Origin: Fictibacillus nanhaiensis
GTDB taxonomy: Bacteria > Bacillota > Bacilli > Bacillales > Fictibacillaceae
NCBI GenBank assembly: GCA_016401345.1
Contig: JAEACG010000004.1
Span: 124,001 to 188,000, forward strand
Direction: 5' to 3'
Length of the DNA: 64,000 nucleotides
A model generated the notes under the pieces. That model saw nothing but the letters and a program-made list of their open reading frames with translations, was not told the DNA's origin and did not search any database. Shown here one piece after another: positions 32,867 through 42,544 of this stretch. A program made the position numbers and the translations under genes. Each line of letters opens with the position of its first letter. Positions within the stretch are counted from its first letter, which is position 1.

Positions 32867-33038
32867 TATGTGCCACGCCACCTTGTTTTGGCAGCTAACA
32901 AGCTCAATATTAAATGTCTTCCAAAAAAATCTATTCCTTTTGTCGAAAAATGTCTTTATAATAAAAATGTTCCTTTTTATAATTTTTAAAATATTGAAAG
33001 CGTTTTTACAACAAGAAAAGGCAGGAGGAAAACTGAAT
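32867..33038 (+). other. putP upstream region
   Basis: Non-coding region of about 170 bases. TATAAT at 32957-32962 is a candidate -10 box without a well-spaced -35 element. No terminator or riboswitch structure recognised. Confidence 0.4.
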
Positions 33039-34508
33039 ATGGATTATGGAGTTATTTTTTCAATTAGTGTGTACATGATCGGGATGGTGCTGATCGGGCT
33101 TTATGCGTACCGAAAGACCGATAACCTTACCGATTACATGCTTGGTGGAAGAAATCTTGGACCAGCTGTTACTGCTCTTAGTGCAGGTGCATCAGATATG
33201 AGTGGATGGCTGTTGATGGGTCTTCCAGGTGCAATGTACGTATCTGGTTTGAGTGCTGGATGGATTGTGATCGGCTTGTGTGCAGGTGCCTATTTAAACT
33301 GGCTATTCGTTGCACCTCGACTCAGAACGTATACGGAAGTAGCGAACAACTCAATTACGATTCCAGATTATTTTGAGAACCGATTCAAAGATACTTCACG
33401 CATACTGCGTATTACGTCTGCGTTAGTTATCGTGATTTTCTTTACGTTCTACTCGTCATCAGGAATGGTTGCGGGCGGACAATTGTTTGAGACAGCTTTT
33501 GGTCTGAATTACATGTGGGGAATCTTGCTTACAGCTGGAGTAGTTATTATTTATACTTTATTCGGTGGTTTTTTAGCGGTAAGTTATACAGATTTCGTAC
33601 AAGGAGCGATCATGTTTGTAGCGTTAATCCTTGTACCATTCGTAGCCATTTTAAAAGTTGGCGGATGGGATGCTTCTTTTAACGAGATCGAAAGCATCAG
33701 TCCGACTTTACTTGATGCCTTTACGGGGACTAGCTTGATCGGTATCATCTCCTTATTAGCATGGGGATTGGGTTACTTTGGTCAGCCGCATATTATCGTT
33801 CGTTTTATGGCGATCACGTCTGTAAAAGAGATGAAGAGCGCTAGACGAATCGGAATGGGTTGGATGGTTTTCTCCATCGTTGGAGCGATGTTCACAGGTC
33901 TAGTAGGGATTGCTTACTTCAACCAAGCGGGAGCACCTCTTGGAGAAGCAAAAGCTGAAACGGTATTTATCTTATTATCTGAAGTATTGTTCCATCCGAT
34001 TATTACGGGCTTCTTGCTTGCTGCGATCTTAGCGGCAGTTATGAGTACGATCTCATCTCAGTTGCTCGTAACATCGAGTGCTTTGACGGAAGATTTTTAC
34101 AAAGCATTCGTAAAACGTTCTGCATCTGACAAGGAACTCGTGTTAGTAGGGCGTTTGGCGGTTTTTGCTGTTGCCGTTATTGCATTTGTTATGGCTCTTA
34201 ATCCGAGTGAAACGATTCTGAATCTTGTAGGTTATGCATGGGCAGGGTTTGGTGCTGCATTCGGTCCGGTCGTCTTGCTGAGTCTATATTGGAAGAGAAT
34301 GACGAAATGGTCTGCTTTTGCTGGTATCGTTGTAGGGGCTGTAACTGTTATCGTTTGGGAACTCATCCCGGCTATGGCTGATGTATATGAGATCATTCCA
34401 GGATTCATCGCATGTACACTAACGATCGTAGTCGTTAGCTTGATGACAAAAGAACCAAGTGCAAGTATTCAGGAAGAGTTTGAAGAGACGAAAAGATTAG
34501 TAAGTTAA
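33039..34508 (+). CDS. putP: sodium/proline symporter PutP
   Basis: A 489-residue member of the sodium:solute symporter family with about 13 membrane helices that imports proline with Na+. The N-terminal motif YRKTDNLTDYMLGGRNLGPA with ALSAGASDMSGWLLMGLPGA is diagnostic of the PutP/OpuE branch. The Na+-site region SQLLVTSSALTEDFYKAF is at about residues 340-360. The ATG at 33039 with AGGAGG 9 bases upstream is chosen, because upstream in-frame starts run into the non-coding repeat region. It could serve nutrition or osmoadaptation. A strong terminator follows. Confidence 0.92.
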   Translation: MDYGVIFSISVYMIGMVLIGLYAYRKTDNLTDYMLGGRNLGPAVTALSAGASDMSGWLLMGLPGAMYVSGLSAGWIVIGLCAGAYLNWLFVAPRLRTYTEVANNSITIPDYFENRFKDTSRILRITSALVIVIFFTFYSSSGMVAGGQLFETAFGLNYMWGILLTAGVVIIYTLFGGFLAVSYTDFVQGAIMFVALILVPFVAILKVGGWDASFNEIESISPTLLDAFTGTSLIGIISLLAWGLGYFGQPHIIVRFMAITSVKEMKSARRIGMGWMVFSIVGAMFTGLVGIAYFNQAGAPLGEAKAETVFILLSEVLFHPIITGFLLAAILAAVMSTISSQLLVTSSALTEDFYKAFVKRSASDKELVLVGRLAVFAVAVIAFVMALNPSETILNLVGYAWAGFGAAFGPVVLLSLYWKRMTKWSAFAGIVVGAVTVIVWELIPAMADVYEIIPGFIACTLTIVVVSLMTKEPSASIQEEFEETKRLVS

Positions 34509-34521
34509 TAGTGAGGTATGG

Positions 34522-34567
34522 ACTGACCAAATAGCGGATTTAATAGCTGATTTGGTCAGTTTTTTTC
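34522..34567 (+). terminator. rho-independent terminator after putP
   Basis: ACTGACCAAAT pairs perfectly with ATTTGGTCAGT, followed by seven T. Confidence 0.92.
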
Positions 34568-34601
34568 TTAGAATAAAGTTACTGATAGAGGAGGACGCAG
34601 A

Positions 34602-35045
34602 ATGGAATTCATGATTCTTGAAGGAATGCCAGAGGAGGATCTATTGAAGCGAATCCTTCAGCTACACGAAGTAATCTTTGGTGCATCAAATGACGGTCTC
34701 TTTTGTAAAATGAAAGGGAAGGACAAACTAATGATCGTTACAGCTATTCATCATTCAAAGGTAGTTGGCTATAAAATGGGCTATGAAATCGATCATAACA
34801 CTTATTATAGCTGGCTAGGTGGAGTCGACCCCGTTTATAGGGGGCAAGGAGTAGCTTCGAAGTTAATGAAACAACAGCATGAGTATCTAAAAATGAAAGG
34901 GTATTCTGTTGTTCGAACCAAAACGATGAATAAGTGGCGCCACATGCTGCTGTTAAATATAAAAAATGGATTTGATGTGAAGGAAACGTATACGAATAAA
35001 AATGGGTTACATAAAATTGTACTCGAAAAAAAGCTGTGTGATTAA
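34602..35045 (+). CDS. GNAT family N-acetyltransferase
   Basis: A 147-residue GNAT protein. The acetyl-CoA motif is YSWLGGVDPVYRGQGVASKL (about residues 69-88, with RGQGVA) followed by MKQQHEYLKMKGY and an Asn-containing strand, TMNKWRHMLLLNIKNGF. GAGGAGG lies 8 bases before the ATG. The substrate is unknown. It is the first of several small, mostly unlinked genes between putP and the antiporter. Confidence 0.85.
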   Translation: MEFMILEGMPEEDLLKRILQLHEVIFGASNDGLFCKMKGKDKLMIVTAIHHSKVVGYKMGYEIDHNTYYSWLGGVDPVYRGQGVASKLMKQQHEYLKMKGYSVVRTKTMNKWRHMLLLNIKNGFDVKETYTNKNGLHKIVLEKKLCD

Positions 35046-35114
35046 ACAATTGTTTAAAAGAATTCACTCTTAATAGCAGCCTACGCATATGATGGTATAA
35101 GCGGGGTGACGGAC

Positions 35115-35423
35115 ATGAGGATAAAAGATAGAGTGAAGCTTTGGTTCTTAGGATCGCTTTATCCAGAGAAATCATTACGACCAATCGAGAGCAAAGAACA
35201 GTTTAAGAGCGACTTAAACAAGGGCTGTCCGGTAATCTTTACGTTAAGAGATGTTTACGGATTAATTTTATTTGATAAAAATGAGCAACTCGGAACACTG
35301 TATACAAAAGATGTGTTCGGGATAACGGAAGATTATAGAAGTTATTATTCTATGCCTGAGCTGATCTCGTTCTACAGTGAGCATGTCAGTGAAGGAATTT
35401 CATTCTATACAGAGAATAGTTAA
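35115..35423 (+). CDS. small hypothetical protein
   Basis: A 102-residue soluble protein, no family recognised. It contains LYPEKSLRPIESKEQFKSDL and FGITEDYRSYYSMPELISFY. The ATG at 35115 is taken because GGGGTGA lies just upstream; GTG 35106 overlaps that site. Flanked by a terminator downstream. Function unknown. Confidence 0.6.
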   Translation: MRIKDRVKLWFLGSLYPEKSLRPIESKEQFKSDLNKGCPVIFTLRDVYGLILFDKNEQLGTLYTKDVFGITEDYRSYYSMPELISFYSEHVSEGISFYTENS

Positions 35424-35441
35424 AGAATCATATTCTGTTAG

Positions 35442-35470
35442 ACACCTCATTTAATGAGGTGTTGTTTTTT
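35442..35470 (+). terminator. terminator after small hypothetical gene
   Basis: ACACCTCATT pairs with AATGAGGTGT, followed by TGTTTTTT. Confidence 0.85.
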
Positions 35471-35499
35471 ACATATTCATAAGAAAGTGAGTCATAATC

Positions 35500-35961
35500 A
35501 TGCCTATCATTATACACCGAGAATTTGTACATGCTTCTGCAGAAACCTGTTTTGATCTCGCACGAAACGTAGATATACATACTGAAACGACTTCTCATAC
35601 AGGAGAAAGAGCGGTCGCCGGAGTAACGTCAGGTTATATGGAAAAAGGAGATCATGTGACGTGGGAAGCTGTTCATCTTGGCGTGAGACAAAGATTGACT
35701 GCAAAAATTATTGAGATGGAAAGACCTCATATGTTCATAGATGTGATGGTAAAGGGGGCTTTCCATTCATTCGTGCATACTCACACCTTTGAACCGAAGG
35801 GGAACGGGACCGTTATGGTGGATCATTTTCATTACAAGTCTCCGTTTGGCGTGATTGGAAGATTAGCTGATTGGTTGTTCCTAGAGAAGTACATGACTAA
35901 TTTTCTAGTAGGACGGGCAAGAGCGCTAAAAGAGATCGCAGAAAATACGCAACACACATAA
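35500..35961 (+). CDS. SRPBCC family protein (START-like fold)
   Basis: A 153-residue protein of the SRPBCC/START-like ligand-binding superfamily, often labelled polyketide cyclase-like or cell-division-inhibitor-like. Typical features are the N-terminal strand and helix IIIHREFVHASAETCFDLAR, the central strand DHVTWEAVHLGVRQRLTAKI, and the long C-terminal helix in FLVGRARALKEIAE. No ligand can be predicted. The gene stops 22 bases before the phosphatase-like gene, so they may be co-transcribed. Confidence 0.82.
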   Translation: MPIIIHREFVHASAETCFDLARNVDIHTETTSHTGERAVAGVTSGYMEKGDHVTWEAVHLGVRQRLTAKIIEMERPHMFIDVMVKGAFHSFVHTHTFEPKGNGTVMVDHFHYKSPFGVIGRLADWLFLEKYMTNFLVGRARALKEIAENTQHT

Positions 35962-35983
35962 AAGTAGAAAGTGGTGATCAGTG

Positions 35984-36526
35984 ATGAAGATAGGAATGGT
36001 ACGTCATTTCAAAGTCAAAAGAGGCTATCCGACTGAAAAATGGATCACGCCCTCTGAATTTGATCAGTGGTTGAAAGAATACGAAGCGTCTGATGTAGAA
36101 GAAACAGACGTTGACTTAGGCGGAATCAACTGGAATACATGCTATTCGAGTACAATTCGTCGTGCAGAATATACAGCAGGGAAGATTTATAGAGGAGAGC
36201 TGATTAGAACAGACGATCTTCGTGAAATCCCAGTCTATCCGTTTTTTAAAAGAGATATTAAGATTCCAATGATTCTATATCCTCTTTGCATTCGAACAGC
36301 ATGGTTCTTTAACCACAAATCTCAGCTTGAGCGTAGAACGGATGTAGAAATGCGTGTTTCAAAGATCGTTGACCGCATACTAGAAGAAAACGAAGAAAAT
36401 GCACTAATTGTAAGTCATGGTGGACTCATGATGTTTATGAGAAAAGAACTGATCCGTAGAGGATTTAAGGGACCAAGATTAGGCAGACCCGAAAACGCGA
36501 AGCTCTATTTGTTTGAGAAGATCTAG
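35984..36526 (+). CDS. histidine phosphatase family protein
   Basis: A 180-residue protein of the histidine phosphatase (phosphoglycerate mutase-like) superfamily. The catalytic His lies in MKIGMVRHFKV (RHF instead of the usual RHG), a conserved Arg in SSTIRRAEYTAG, and the second His in ALIVSHGGLMMFM. The substrate is unknown. The ATG at 35984 is preferred, and GTG 35981 is possible. It may form an operon with the SRPBCC gene and converges on the thioredoxin-fusion gene. Confidence 0.83.
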   Translation: MKIGMVRHFKVKRGYPTEKWITPSEFDQWLKEYEASDVEETDVDLGGINWNTCYSSTIRRAEYTAGKIYRGELIRTDDLREIPVYPFFKRDIKIPMILYPLCIRTAWFFNHKSQLERRTDVEMRVSKIVDRILEENEENALIVSHGGLMMFMRKELIRRGFKGPRLGRPENAKLYLFEKI

Positions 36527-36568
36527 GTGGGGCTGTCGAGGTGTGTCGAAAAACGGATAAATAATTTT

Positions 36569-36652
36569 ATCAGTGAAATTATGTATGCTATCCGTGATTA
36601 TATTGGTCATTACCGTGAATAAAAAAGAGATTACCGTGAAATTGTGCACTTG
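36569..36652. repeat. 21-bp tandem array, four units
   Basis: CAGTGA at 36571 and CCGTGA at 36592, 36613 and 36634 are exactly 21 bp apart, with A/T-rich filler between. The array lies between two convergent genes. The unit sequence differs from the array at 32720, but the period is the same. Confidence 0.75.
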
Positions 36653-36665
36653 TACATCTATATAT

Positions 36666-36722
36666 CGAAAGAAAACTGGCTGATACCCCACACGAAAAGG
36701 GAATGTAGCCAGTTTTCTTTCG
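36666..36722. terminator. long hairpin between convergent genes
   Basis: CGAAAGAAAACTGGCT (36666-36681) pairs perfectly over 16 bp with its complement at 36707-36722. It lies downstream of the thioredoxin-fusion gene and probably ends transcription from both sides, although the T-run is interrupted. Confidence 0.75.
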
Positions 36723-36734
36723 TAAAACCTTCAT

Positions 36735-37757
36735 TTATTGAGCGTTCTTATAAAATTCTTCCAACATATCGTAACTCATCGGGCCGATATGTTTTTGCAC
36801 GATGATTCCTTTTTTATTAATAATAAAAGTAGTCGGAATCGTTACCGTTTTGTACGTATTTCCGACTTTACCGTCTGGATCTAATAAAACCGGAAAATTT
36901 AACTTGTACGATTGAGCAAACTTTTTCACTTCTTTTTCAGAGTCACTGTCTGTTAAGTTCACAGCTAAGATTTCTACTTTCTTAGAGGAGTGGTCTCTAT
37001 AGAAACGGACCATCTCGGGCATTTCTGCACGACAAGGCGGACACCATGTTGCCCATAGGTTTACGAATACGATCTTTCCTTTGAGATCTGATAGCTTTAC
37101 GGTTTCGCCTTCAATCGTTTTTAATTCAAAATCCGGTGCACGGTCACCTGTTTTGATTCCATAAGATGCCGCCTCTACTGCTTCACCGTTCATGTCCTGT
37201 CCCCCGAGCGGGGAATTCGTTAGAACGGAAAAGAAGAGTGCGGTGACTAGCATAGATAGAACGGTTTTTCTTATTTCAAATGAACCCTTCGTATATAAGT
37301 AGATTGACAGGATGGAAAAGAACAATGAGATCAACCCGTCTGCGAAGAGGGTGGTTGACGCAAAATGTGCACCATAATAAGCGGCGAAAAAAACAGTTAG
37401 ACCTAATATTCCGATATAAAACACCCGAGTTCTATCAAGCTCACGTTTTCCTGAAGCCCTTAGCATGTAAAGGATTGAAAAGATGATCCCGAGTACGATT
37501 CCTGTTTCTCCTCCATTAAAGTACAAGATGCTTAACGGATGTTCAACGATCAGTAGGGGATGCAGAACAGAATAACTGAACTTCCAAACCAATAGAAAAA
37601 TTCCTACCGCATTACTCAATACGTCTAACAGCTGTTTTTTATCAGGTTCTTCTCTTACTTTTACATACAAGATGCCATACGCGATCAACGCTGATCCTAC
37701 AATCGCAAGCCAAACCATCTTTATTGGAAAAGATCCGATCGTTAAATATTCCGCCAT
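36735..37757 (-). CDS. membrane protein with Lgt-like N-terminus fused to TlpA/ResA thioredoxin
   Basis: A 340-residue two-part protein. About residues 1-185 contain six or so membrane helices. The segment HPLSILYFNGGETGIVLGII is reminiscent of the GG region of prolipoprotein diacylglyceryl transferase, but the GRxGNF catalytic motif is absent. The C-terminal extracytoplasmic domain (about 205-340) is a ResA/TlpA thioredoxin: GDRAPDFELKTIEGETVKL, then NLWATWCPPCRAEMPEM with a CPPC centre, and a cis-Pro in VTIPTTFIINKKG. It probably handles disulfides of exported proteins. The ATG at 37757 is preferred (AAGGTGG 8-10 bases upstream). Confidence 0.82.
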   Translation of the reverse strand: MAEYLTIGSFPIKMVWLAIVGSALIAYGILYVKVREEPDKKQLLDVLSNAVGIFLLVWKFSYSVLHPLLIVEHPLSILYFNGGETGIVLGIIFSILYMLRASGKRELDRTRVFYIGILGLTVFFAAYYGAHFASTTLFADGLISLFFSILSIYLYTKGSFEIRKTVLSMLVTALFFSVLTNSPLGGQDMNGEAVEAASYGIKTGDRAPDFELKTIEGETVKLSDLKGKIVFVNLWATWCPPCRAEMPEMVRFYRDHSSKKVEILAVNLTDSDSEKEVKKFAQSYKLNFPVLLDPDGKVGNTYKTVTIPTTFIINKKGIIVQKHIGPMSYDMLEEFYKNAQ

Positions 37758-37840
37758 TTTAACACCCACCTTAAACTTGTCCTCTATTCTAAACTTTATC
37801 AAAGTTTTGCTATTTTTATTCCTAATTTGCTTGTTTCATT

Positions 37841-37875
37841 AAAAAAACCAGTGAAGGGTCTCTCCCTGCACTGGT
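37841..37875 (-). terminator. terminator downstream of the antiporter gene and repeat B
   Basis: On the minus strand ACCAGTGCAGGGA pairs with TCCCTTCACTGGT (one mismatch), followed by seven T. Confidence 0.85.
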
Positions 37876-37946
37876 CTTATGCTATATATTACATCTCTTT
37901 TTTTAATGCTGTTTCAGTGGCATTTAATTTTTTTCCTTCTTTGACT

Positions 37947-38075
37947 GTTGATTTGAATGGAAGGTGTGTGCCTCCTGCGGGACAGGCGGGCAGGTGAGAC
38001 ACTTAAAAGTGAAACGTAAGAATGTGGCTCACCGCTTGCCCCGCGGAAAGCGAGCAACCTGGAATTGAAATCAAC
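37947..38075 (+). repeat. structured intergenic repeat, copy B
   Basis: The full 129-bp copy opens GTTGATTTGAAT and closes ATTGAAATCAAC. Relative to copy A the changes at its two ends compensate each other. It lies in the probable 3' untranslated region of the antiporter gene, in antisense orientation to that gene. Confidence 0.9.
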
Positions 38076-38111
38076 TACTTTCATAAGCAATACTGAATAC
38101 GAAACAGGCAC

Positions 38112-39179
38112 TTATAAAAGATAAAAACCAACTCCCATGATCAGGTAGGCAGCTAGAAGCGTAAGCCCTTCAAACCAATTCGTATCGCCATCACTTGTTA
38201 ACGAGATCGTTAAGAATACGGCGAGAACCATCGCTACGAGTTCAGGAAGCGTAAAGACAAGAGCCATCGACTTTTCAAAAAATAAAGAAACCAATACGAG
38301 CAAGGGAGCAACAAACATGGCGATCTGAAGTGTTGAACCAATTGCGATTTCTACGGCAACATTCATCTTGTTCTTGTAAGCCATTATGATCGCTGAAGCA
38401 TGTTCAGCTGCGTTACCAACAATCGCAACGATGATGATTCCGATGAACACTTCACTCCAGCCGAGCGTTCTGCCTACTTCTTCAAACGTATGCACGAGTT
38501 TTTCAGAAACATAAGCAACGGCAAGAGTAGCAAGAGCGAGGACGATAAGAGCTTTCCACTTACTCCATTCTGCTTTTTCATCTCCATGCGCAACATCGTG
38601 TTCTGACTGATAGACACCGCGGTGAGTAACAAGCTTGAACAGAAGTGCGGCAATATAAAGAACGATCATGATGACAGAGACCCAAACACTTAAGGTGAGT
38701 GAATCGGCGTCGTTCAGTTTATAAGAAAAGACCTCAGGGAAAACAAAAGCGACTACCACAGCAAAAATCAATAGACCAGCGTTATGGCGTGCATCATAAA
38801 CGTTGAACTTTTGTTGTTTATACTTTAATCCACCGATGAAAAATGACAAACCTCCGACTAGTAAAAGATTTCCGAGTACAGAACCAGTTAAAGACGCTAA
38901 TACTACACTTATAAGTCCGGCTTTTAAAGCAAAGATTGAAATGATGAGTTCGACCGCATTACCGAAAGTGGCGTTGAGTAACCCGCCGATTCTCGGCCCG
39001 GCTATGATGGCTAAGCTTTCAGTTGCGCGTCCCATATAACCAGCTAGTGCGATAATCGTTGCACAATAGATCACAAAGAGTAAGACAGCAGGCCAATGTA
39101 GGATGCTGCCGATAACGGATAGCGGTACGCCAATCATGATGGCAATAAAAAAGATGCGATTAAACAAGACGCATTCCAT
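38112..39179 (-). CDS. cax: calcium/proton antiporter (CAX family, YfkE/ChaA)
   Basis: A 355-residue membrane antiporter that exports Ca2+ against H+. It shows the duplicated acidic CAX motifs GLLNATFGNAVELIISIFAL (about residues 66-85) and AIVGNAAEHASAIIMAYKNK (about 253-272), with 11 membrane helices and an acidic mid-protein loop. An alternative TTG start at 39167 (protein starting MFNRIFFIAI) has AGGAAGGG at better distance than the ATG at 39179, which is only 1-2 bases from it. B. subtilis YfkE is close in sequence from memory. Repeat B and a terminator follow. Confidence 0.92.
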   Translation of the reverse strand: MECVLFNRIFFIAIMIGVPLSVIGSILHWPAVLLFVIYCATIIALAGYMGRATESLAIIAGPRIGGLLNATFGNAVELIISIFALKAGLISVVLASLTGSVLGNLLLVGGLSFFIGGLKYKQQKFNVYDARHNAGLLIFAVVVAFVFPEVFSYKLNDADSLTLSVWVSVIMIVLYIAALLFKLVTHRGVYQSEHDVAHGDEKAEWSKWKALIVLALATLAVAYVSEKLVHTFEEVGRTLGWSEVFIGIIIVAIVGNAAEHASAIIMAYKNKMNVAVEIAIGSTLQIAMFVAPLLVLVSLFFEKSMALVFTLPELVAMVLAVFLTISLTSDGDTNWFEGLTLLAAYLIMGVGFYLL

Positions 39180-39267
39180 CCCTTCCTATGTATTTATTTT
39201 TACATACTATTCCCTGAAATCTGTTTTCTTAACTCAGAATAAGGATACAAGATTTTGTTTGAATTGG

Positions 39268-39296
39268 TTGACAGTTTCGACAAGTACGTGTAGACT
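39268..39296 (+). promoter_or_regulatory. sigma-A promoter of the his operon
   Basis: TTGACA (39268-39273) and TAGACT (39291-39296) are separated by exactly 17 bases. A leader of about 150 bases follows. No T-box specifier stem or AGGGTGG-type motif and no terminator was seen in it. Confidence 0.75.
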
Positions 39297-39450
39297 AACA
39301 ACTAAATCTTTATCATGGTAGTATATTAGCGAACTAAAGTGTTTTGTGTAATTTGGTAGTTCCCATTGATCATATTTATGTAAAAGCCAGCTCATATTTT
39401 CGTAAAACATTACTTAATCTATTCATTTTATAAATAAAGGATGAAGGATC

Positions 39451-40635
39451 ATGTCAAAACCGTTTGTGTTTGAAAAACCAGCAGGTATGCGGGATACACT
39501 TCCTGCTTTTTATCAAAAAAATGAAGACATTAAAAATAAAATCAAACAAGAGATGGAGTCTTGGGGTTATCAATTCATTCAGACTCCTACTTTGGAATAT
39601 CACGATACAGTCGGAGAAGCCTCCGCAATTTTAGATCAACAATTGTTCAAGCTGCTTGATATGGAAGGAAAAACATTGGTGCTCCGACCAGATATGACAG
39701 CTCCGATCGCGAGGGTCGTGTCATCAAGCATGAAGCATGTAGCTTACCCACTTCGCCTCGCATACAGTTCTCCCGTTTTTAGAGCGCAACAGCGAGAAGG
39801 GGGAAGGCCAGCAGAATTTGAACAGGTTGGTATCGAATTGATTGGTGAAGGAACGGCTAGTGCGGAAGCAGAAGCACTCGCTCTCATGTCCGAAGTGTTT
39901 AAAAAGAGCGGAATTGCTGCATTTACTGTAGCCGTTGGACATATAGGATTTGTGCAAGAGCTTCTTTCCGATATTCTAGGAAATGATGATCGAGCAGCGG
40001 ATTTGTTACGTTATTTAAATGAAAAAAATTATGTAGGCTACACTTCACATGTGAAGAAGCTTCCTCTATCTTCAATCGATACACAGCGCTTATTAAAACT
40101 GTTGGATTTAAGAGGTGGTATCGAAGTACTTGATGAAGCATCTTCATTAAATCCGAACAGAGTAGGACAGCAGACCTTACAAGAACTAAAGGACTTGTAC
40201 AATCTCTTAGAAGATTATGATGCGGCACAAAACATTGTATTCGATTTTACGTTGTTCAGTCACATGAGTTATTACACGGGAATCGTGTTTGAAGGATACG
40301 CTGCTGGAATCGGCGCACCAATCGCGAGCGGAGGACGTTATGATGACCTGCTCAGTCGTTTTGATCGAAAAGCACCCGCTATTGGTTTTGCGATTCGGAT
40401 GGACTATTTTGTAGAAGCGCTCGGAAACAAAAGTGATGATACAAAGAGACATTGCATTCTTTACACATTTGAACGCAGAAAAGAAGCACTGAAGTTAGCA
40501 AAAGAAAAGCGTAATAAAGGGACGCATGTTGTGATGCAGAATCTTTCTGGAGTCAAAAATGTAGATGAATTCAGCAAACGTTTTGATGATGTGCAATATT
40601 TAATCGGAACACAGCAAGGAGAGGACTTTTCATGA
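39451..40635 (+). CDS. hisZ: ATP phosphoribosyltransferase regulatory subunit HisZ
   Basis: A 394-residue paralogue of histidyl-tRNA synthetase that lacks tRNA charging and activates the short HisG. The class-II synthetase-like core shows [20 protein letters not shown] at the N-terminus, motif 2-like [20 protein letters not shown] (about residues 111-130) and [14 protein letters not shown] (about 300). The C-terminal anticodon-binding domain is short. It begins the operon hisZGDBHAFI, and the stop overlaps hisG by 4 bases. AAGGATG precedes the ATG. Confidence 0.96.
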   Translation: MSKPFVFEKPAGMRDTLPAFYQKNEDIKNKIKQEMESWGYQFIQTPTLEYHDTVGEASAILDQQLFKLLDMEGKTLVLRPDMTAPIARVVSSSMKHVAYPLRLAYSSPVFRAQQREGGRPAEFEQVGIELIGEGTASAEAEALALMSEVFKKSGIAAFTVAVGHIGFVQELLSDILGNDDRAADLLRYLNEKNYVGYTSHVKKLPLSSIDTQRLLKLLDLRGGIEVLDEASSLNPNRVGQQTLQELKDLYNLLEDYDAAQNIVFDFTLFSHMSYYTGIVFEGYAAGIGAPIASGGRYDDLLSRFDRKAPAIGFAIRMDYFVEALGNKSDDTKRHCILYTFERRKEALKLAKEKRNKGTHVVMQNLSGVKNVDEFSKRFDDVQYLIGTQQGEDFS

Positions 40636-41276
40636 GTACGGTATTAACGATGGCAATGCCAAAAGGGCGAATATTTGAAGAAGCAGTCGATCTTCTCAGA
40701 CAAGCTGGATATCCGCTTCCTCCCGAGTTTGATGAATCTAGAAAGTTAATTATCGATGCACCTGAAGCAGGTCTTCGTTTTATTCTGGCAAAACCGATGG
40801 ATGTCCCTACCTATGTGGAACATGGTGTAGCTGATATCGGAATCGCCGGAAAAGATGTGATGCTTGAAGAAGAACGTGATGTTTATGAGGTGCTCGACCT
40901 GAAAATTTCAGAATGCTATCTGGCGGTTGCGGGGCTACCGAATGGACATGATCAAAGAGTTGCACCAAAGATCGCTTCGAAGTATCCGAATGTTGCGTCT
41001 CATTATTTTAGAGAGCAGGGCCAGCAAGTTGAAGTGATCAAATTAAACGGATCGATCGAGCTTGCACCATTAATAGGGTTAGCAGATCGAATCGTTGATA
41101 TCGTTTCGACGGGGCGGACGTTAAAAGAAAACGGTCTGGTCGAACTTGAGAAAATAGCTGAAATTACATCAAGGTTGATCGTGAATCCTGCTAGCTACAG
41201 ATTGCATGCTGCACGAATCAACGATTTGGTTGAGCGACTTCGAACACTTGTTGAGAGCAAGGAGGAAGTTCAATGA
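40632..41276 (+). CDS. hisG: ATP phosphoribosyltransferase, short form
   Basis: A 214-residue catalytic subunit for the first step of histidine synthesis (ATP plus PRPP). It lacks the C-terminal regulatory domain and therefore depends on HisZ. Motifs: [20 protein letters not shown] at the N-terminus, [14 protein letters not shown] (about residues 58-71), and the PRPP loop in [19 protein letters not shown] (about 153-171). ATGA-type overlaps join it to hisZ and hisD. Confidence 0.97.
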   Translation: MSTVLTMAMPKGRIFEEAVDLLRQAGYPLPPEFDESRKLIIDAPEAGLRFILAKPMDVPTYVEHGVADIGIAGKDVMLEEERDVYEVLDLKISECYLAVAGLPNGHDQRVAPKIASKYPNVASHYFREQGQQVEVIKLNGSIELAPLIGLADRIVDIVSTGRTLKENGLVELEKIAEITSRLIVNPASYRLHAARINDLVERLRTLVESKEEVQ

Positions 41277-42544
41277 AGATACAACCTGTCACTGAACTGA
41301 AAAACTTAGAGAGAAGTGTTGAACAAAACACGGAGAAGCAAAGAAAATCGGTTCTTGATATTTTACACAACGTGAAATCGAAGGGAGATAAAGTCCTTTT
41401 TGAATATACTGAAACATTTGATGGTGTATCTCTTTCATCTCTTGAAGTAACAAAGAACGAAATAGATGAAGCCATCTCTTCACTTGATCCAAGTATGATA
41501 GAAATTATTTCAGAAGCAGCAAGCAATATTCGTGAATATCACGAAAAACAACGACGACAGTCATGGTTCTTCACACGTGAAGATGGAACGCTTTTGGGTC
41601 AAAAAGTAACGCCGCTTGATTCAGTCGGTGTGTACGTTCCAGGTGGAACAGCTGCTTATCCGTCATCTGTGTTGATGGGCGTCATACCAGCCGTTGTTGC
41701 TGGCGTAGAGGAGATCGTACTCGTCTCACCACCAGGGAAAGACGGAAAACTTCCGTCTGCTGTACTGGCTGCAGCTTCTATTGCAGGAGTTAAACGAATG
41801 TTTAAAATAGGTGGTGCACAAGCGATCGGAGCTCTGGCATATGGCACTGAATCGGTTCCCAAAACGGACAAAATCGTTGGTCCAGGTAACATATTCGTTG
41901 CGCTAGCAAAACGCGAAGTTTTTGGTGTATGTGACATTGATATGATCGCAGGTCCGAGCGAAATCGCCGTTCTTGCGGATGAAACAGCAAACGCTCGTTA
42001 CATTGCGGCAGACCTTTTATCACAAGCCGAACATGATCCCCGATCAGCAGCGGTATTGGTTACAACTTCAAAAGTGTTAGCAGAAGAAGTTGCAACGGAA
42101 GTAGAGTCACAACTATCTGAACTCCCAAGAAAAGATATCGCGACAGAAGCGATTCGAGATCATGGAAGCATTTATATCGTGAATTCGCTTGAAGAAGGTG
42201 CAGATGTGATCAACCAGATCGCACCTGAACACCTTGAGATCATGACGAAAGATCCGATGAGTCTTCTCGGAAAAATAAAACACGCAGGTGCGATTTTTCT
42301 TGGAGAATACAGCTCAGAGCCTGTTGGGGATTATTTTGCAGGAAGCAATCATGTTCTTCCGACAAGTGGGACAGCGCGTTTTTCAAGTCCGCTTAACGTA
42401 GATGATTTTACGAAAAAATCAAGCGTGATTCGATATAGTGAACAGGCACTAAAAGAAAATGGAGAGAAAATATCAGCTTTTGCTCGCATAGAGGGACTTG
42501 AAGCACATGCGAGAGCGATAGATGTTCGACTGGAGGACAAGTAG
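41273..42544 (+). CDS. hisD: histidinol dehydrogenase
   Basis: A 423-residue NAD- and Zn-dependent enzyme that oxidises histidinol to histidine in the last two steps. Diagnostic segments are [20 protein letters not shown] (about residues 121-140), [19 protein letters not shown], the long family motif beginning [32 protein letters not shown] and EHLEIMTKD. It overlaps hisG by 4 bases and is joined to hisB with no gap. Confidence 0.98.
   Translation: MKIQPVTELKNLERSVEQNTEKQRKSVLDILHNVKSKGDKVLFEYTETFDGVSLSSLEVTKNEIDEAISSLDPSMIEIISEAASNIREYHEKQRRQSWFFTREDGTLLGQKVTPLDSVGVYVPGGTAAYPSSVLMGVIPAVVAGVEEIVLVSPPGKDGKLPSAVLAAASIAGVKRMFKIGGAQAIGALAYGTESVPKTDKIVGPGNIFVALAKREVFGVCDIDMIAGPSEIAVLADETANARYIAADLLSQAEHDPRSAAVLVTTSKVLAEEVATEVESQLSELPRKDIATEAIRDHGSIYIVNSLEEGADVINQIAPEHLEIMTKDPMSLLGKIKHAGAIFLGEYSSEPVGDYFAGSNHVLPTSGTARFSSPLNVDDFTKKSSVIRYSEQALKENGEKISAFARIEGLEAHARAIDVRLEDK

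Noticed and set aside
32684-32989. Heptapeptide-repeat proteins on either strand over the 21-bp array
   Set aside because: Both strands give repeat peptides simply because the period is a multiple of three. No ribosome site or promoter supports either.
39297-39450. Histidine T-box or attenuator in the his leader
   Set aside because: No terminator, no AGGGTGG-type motif and no run of His codons in a leader peptide could be seen.
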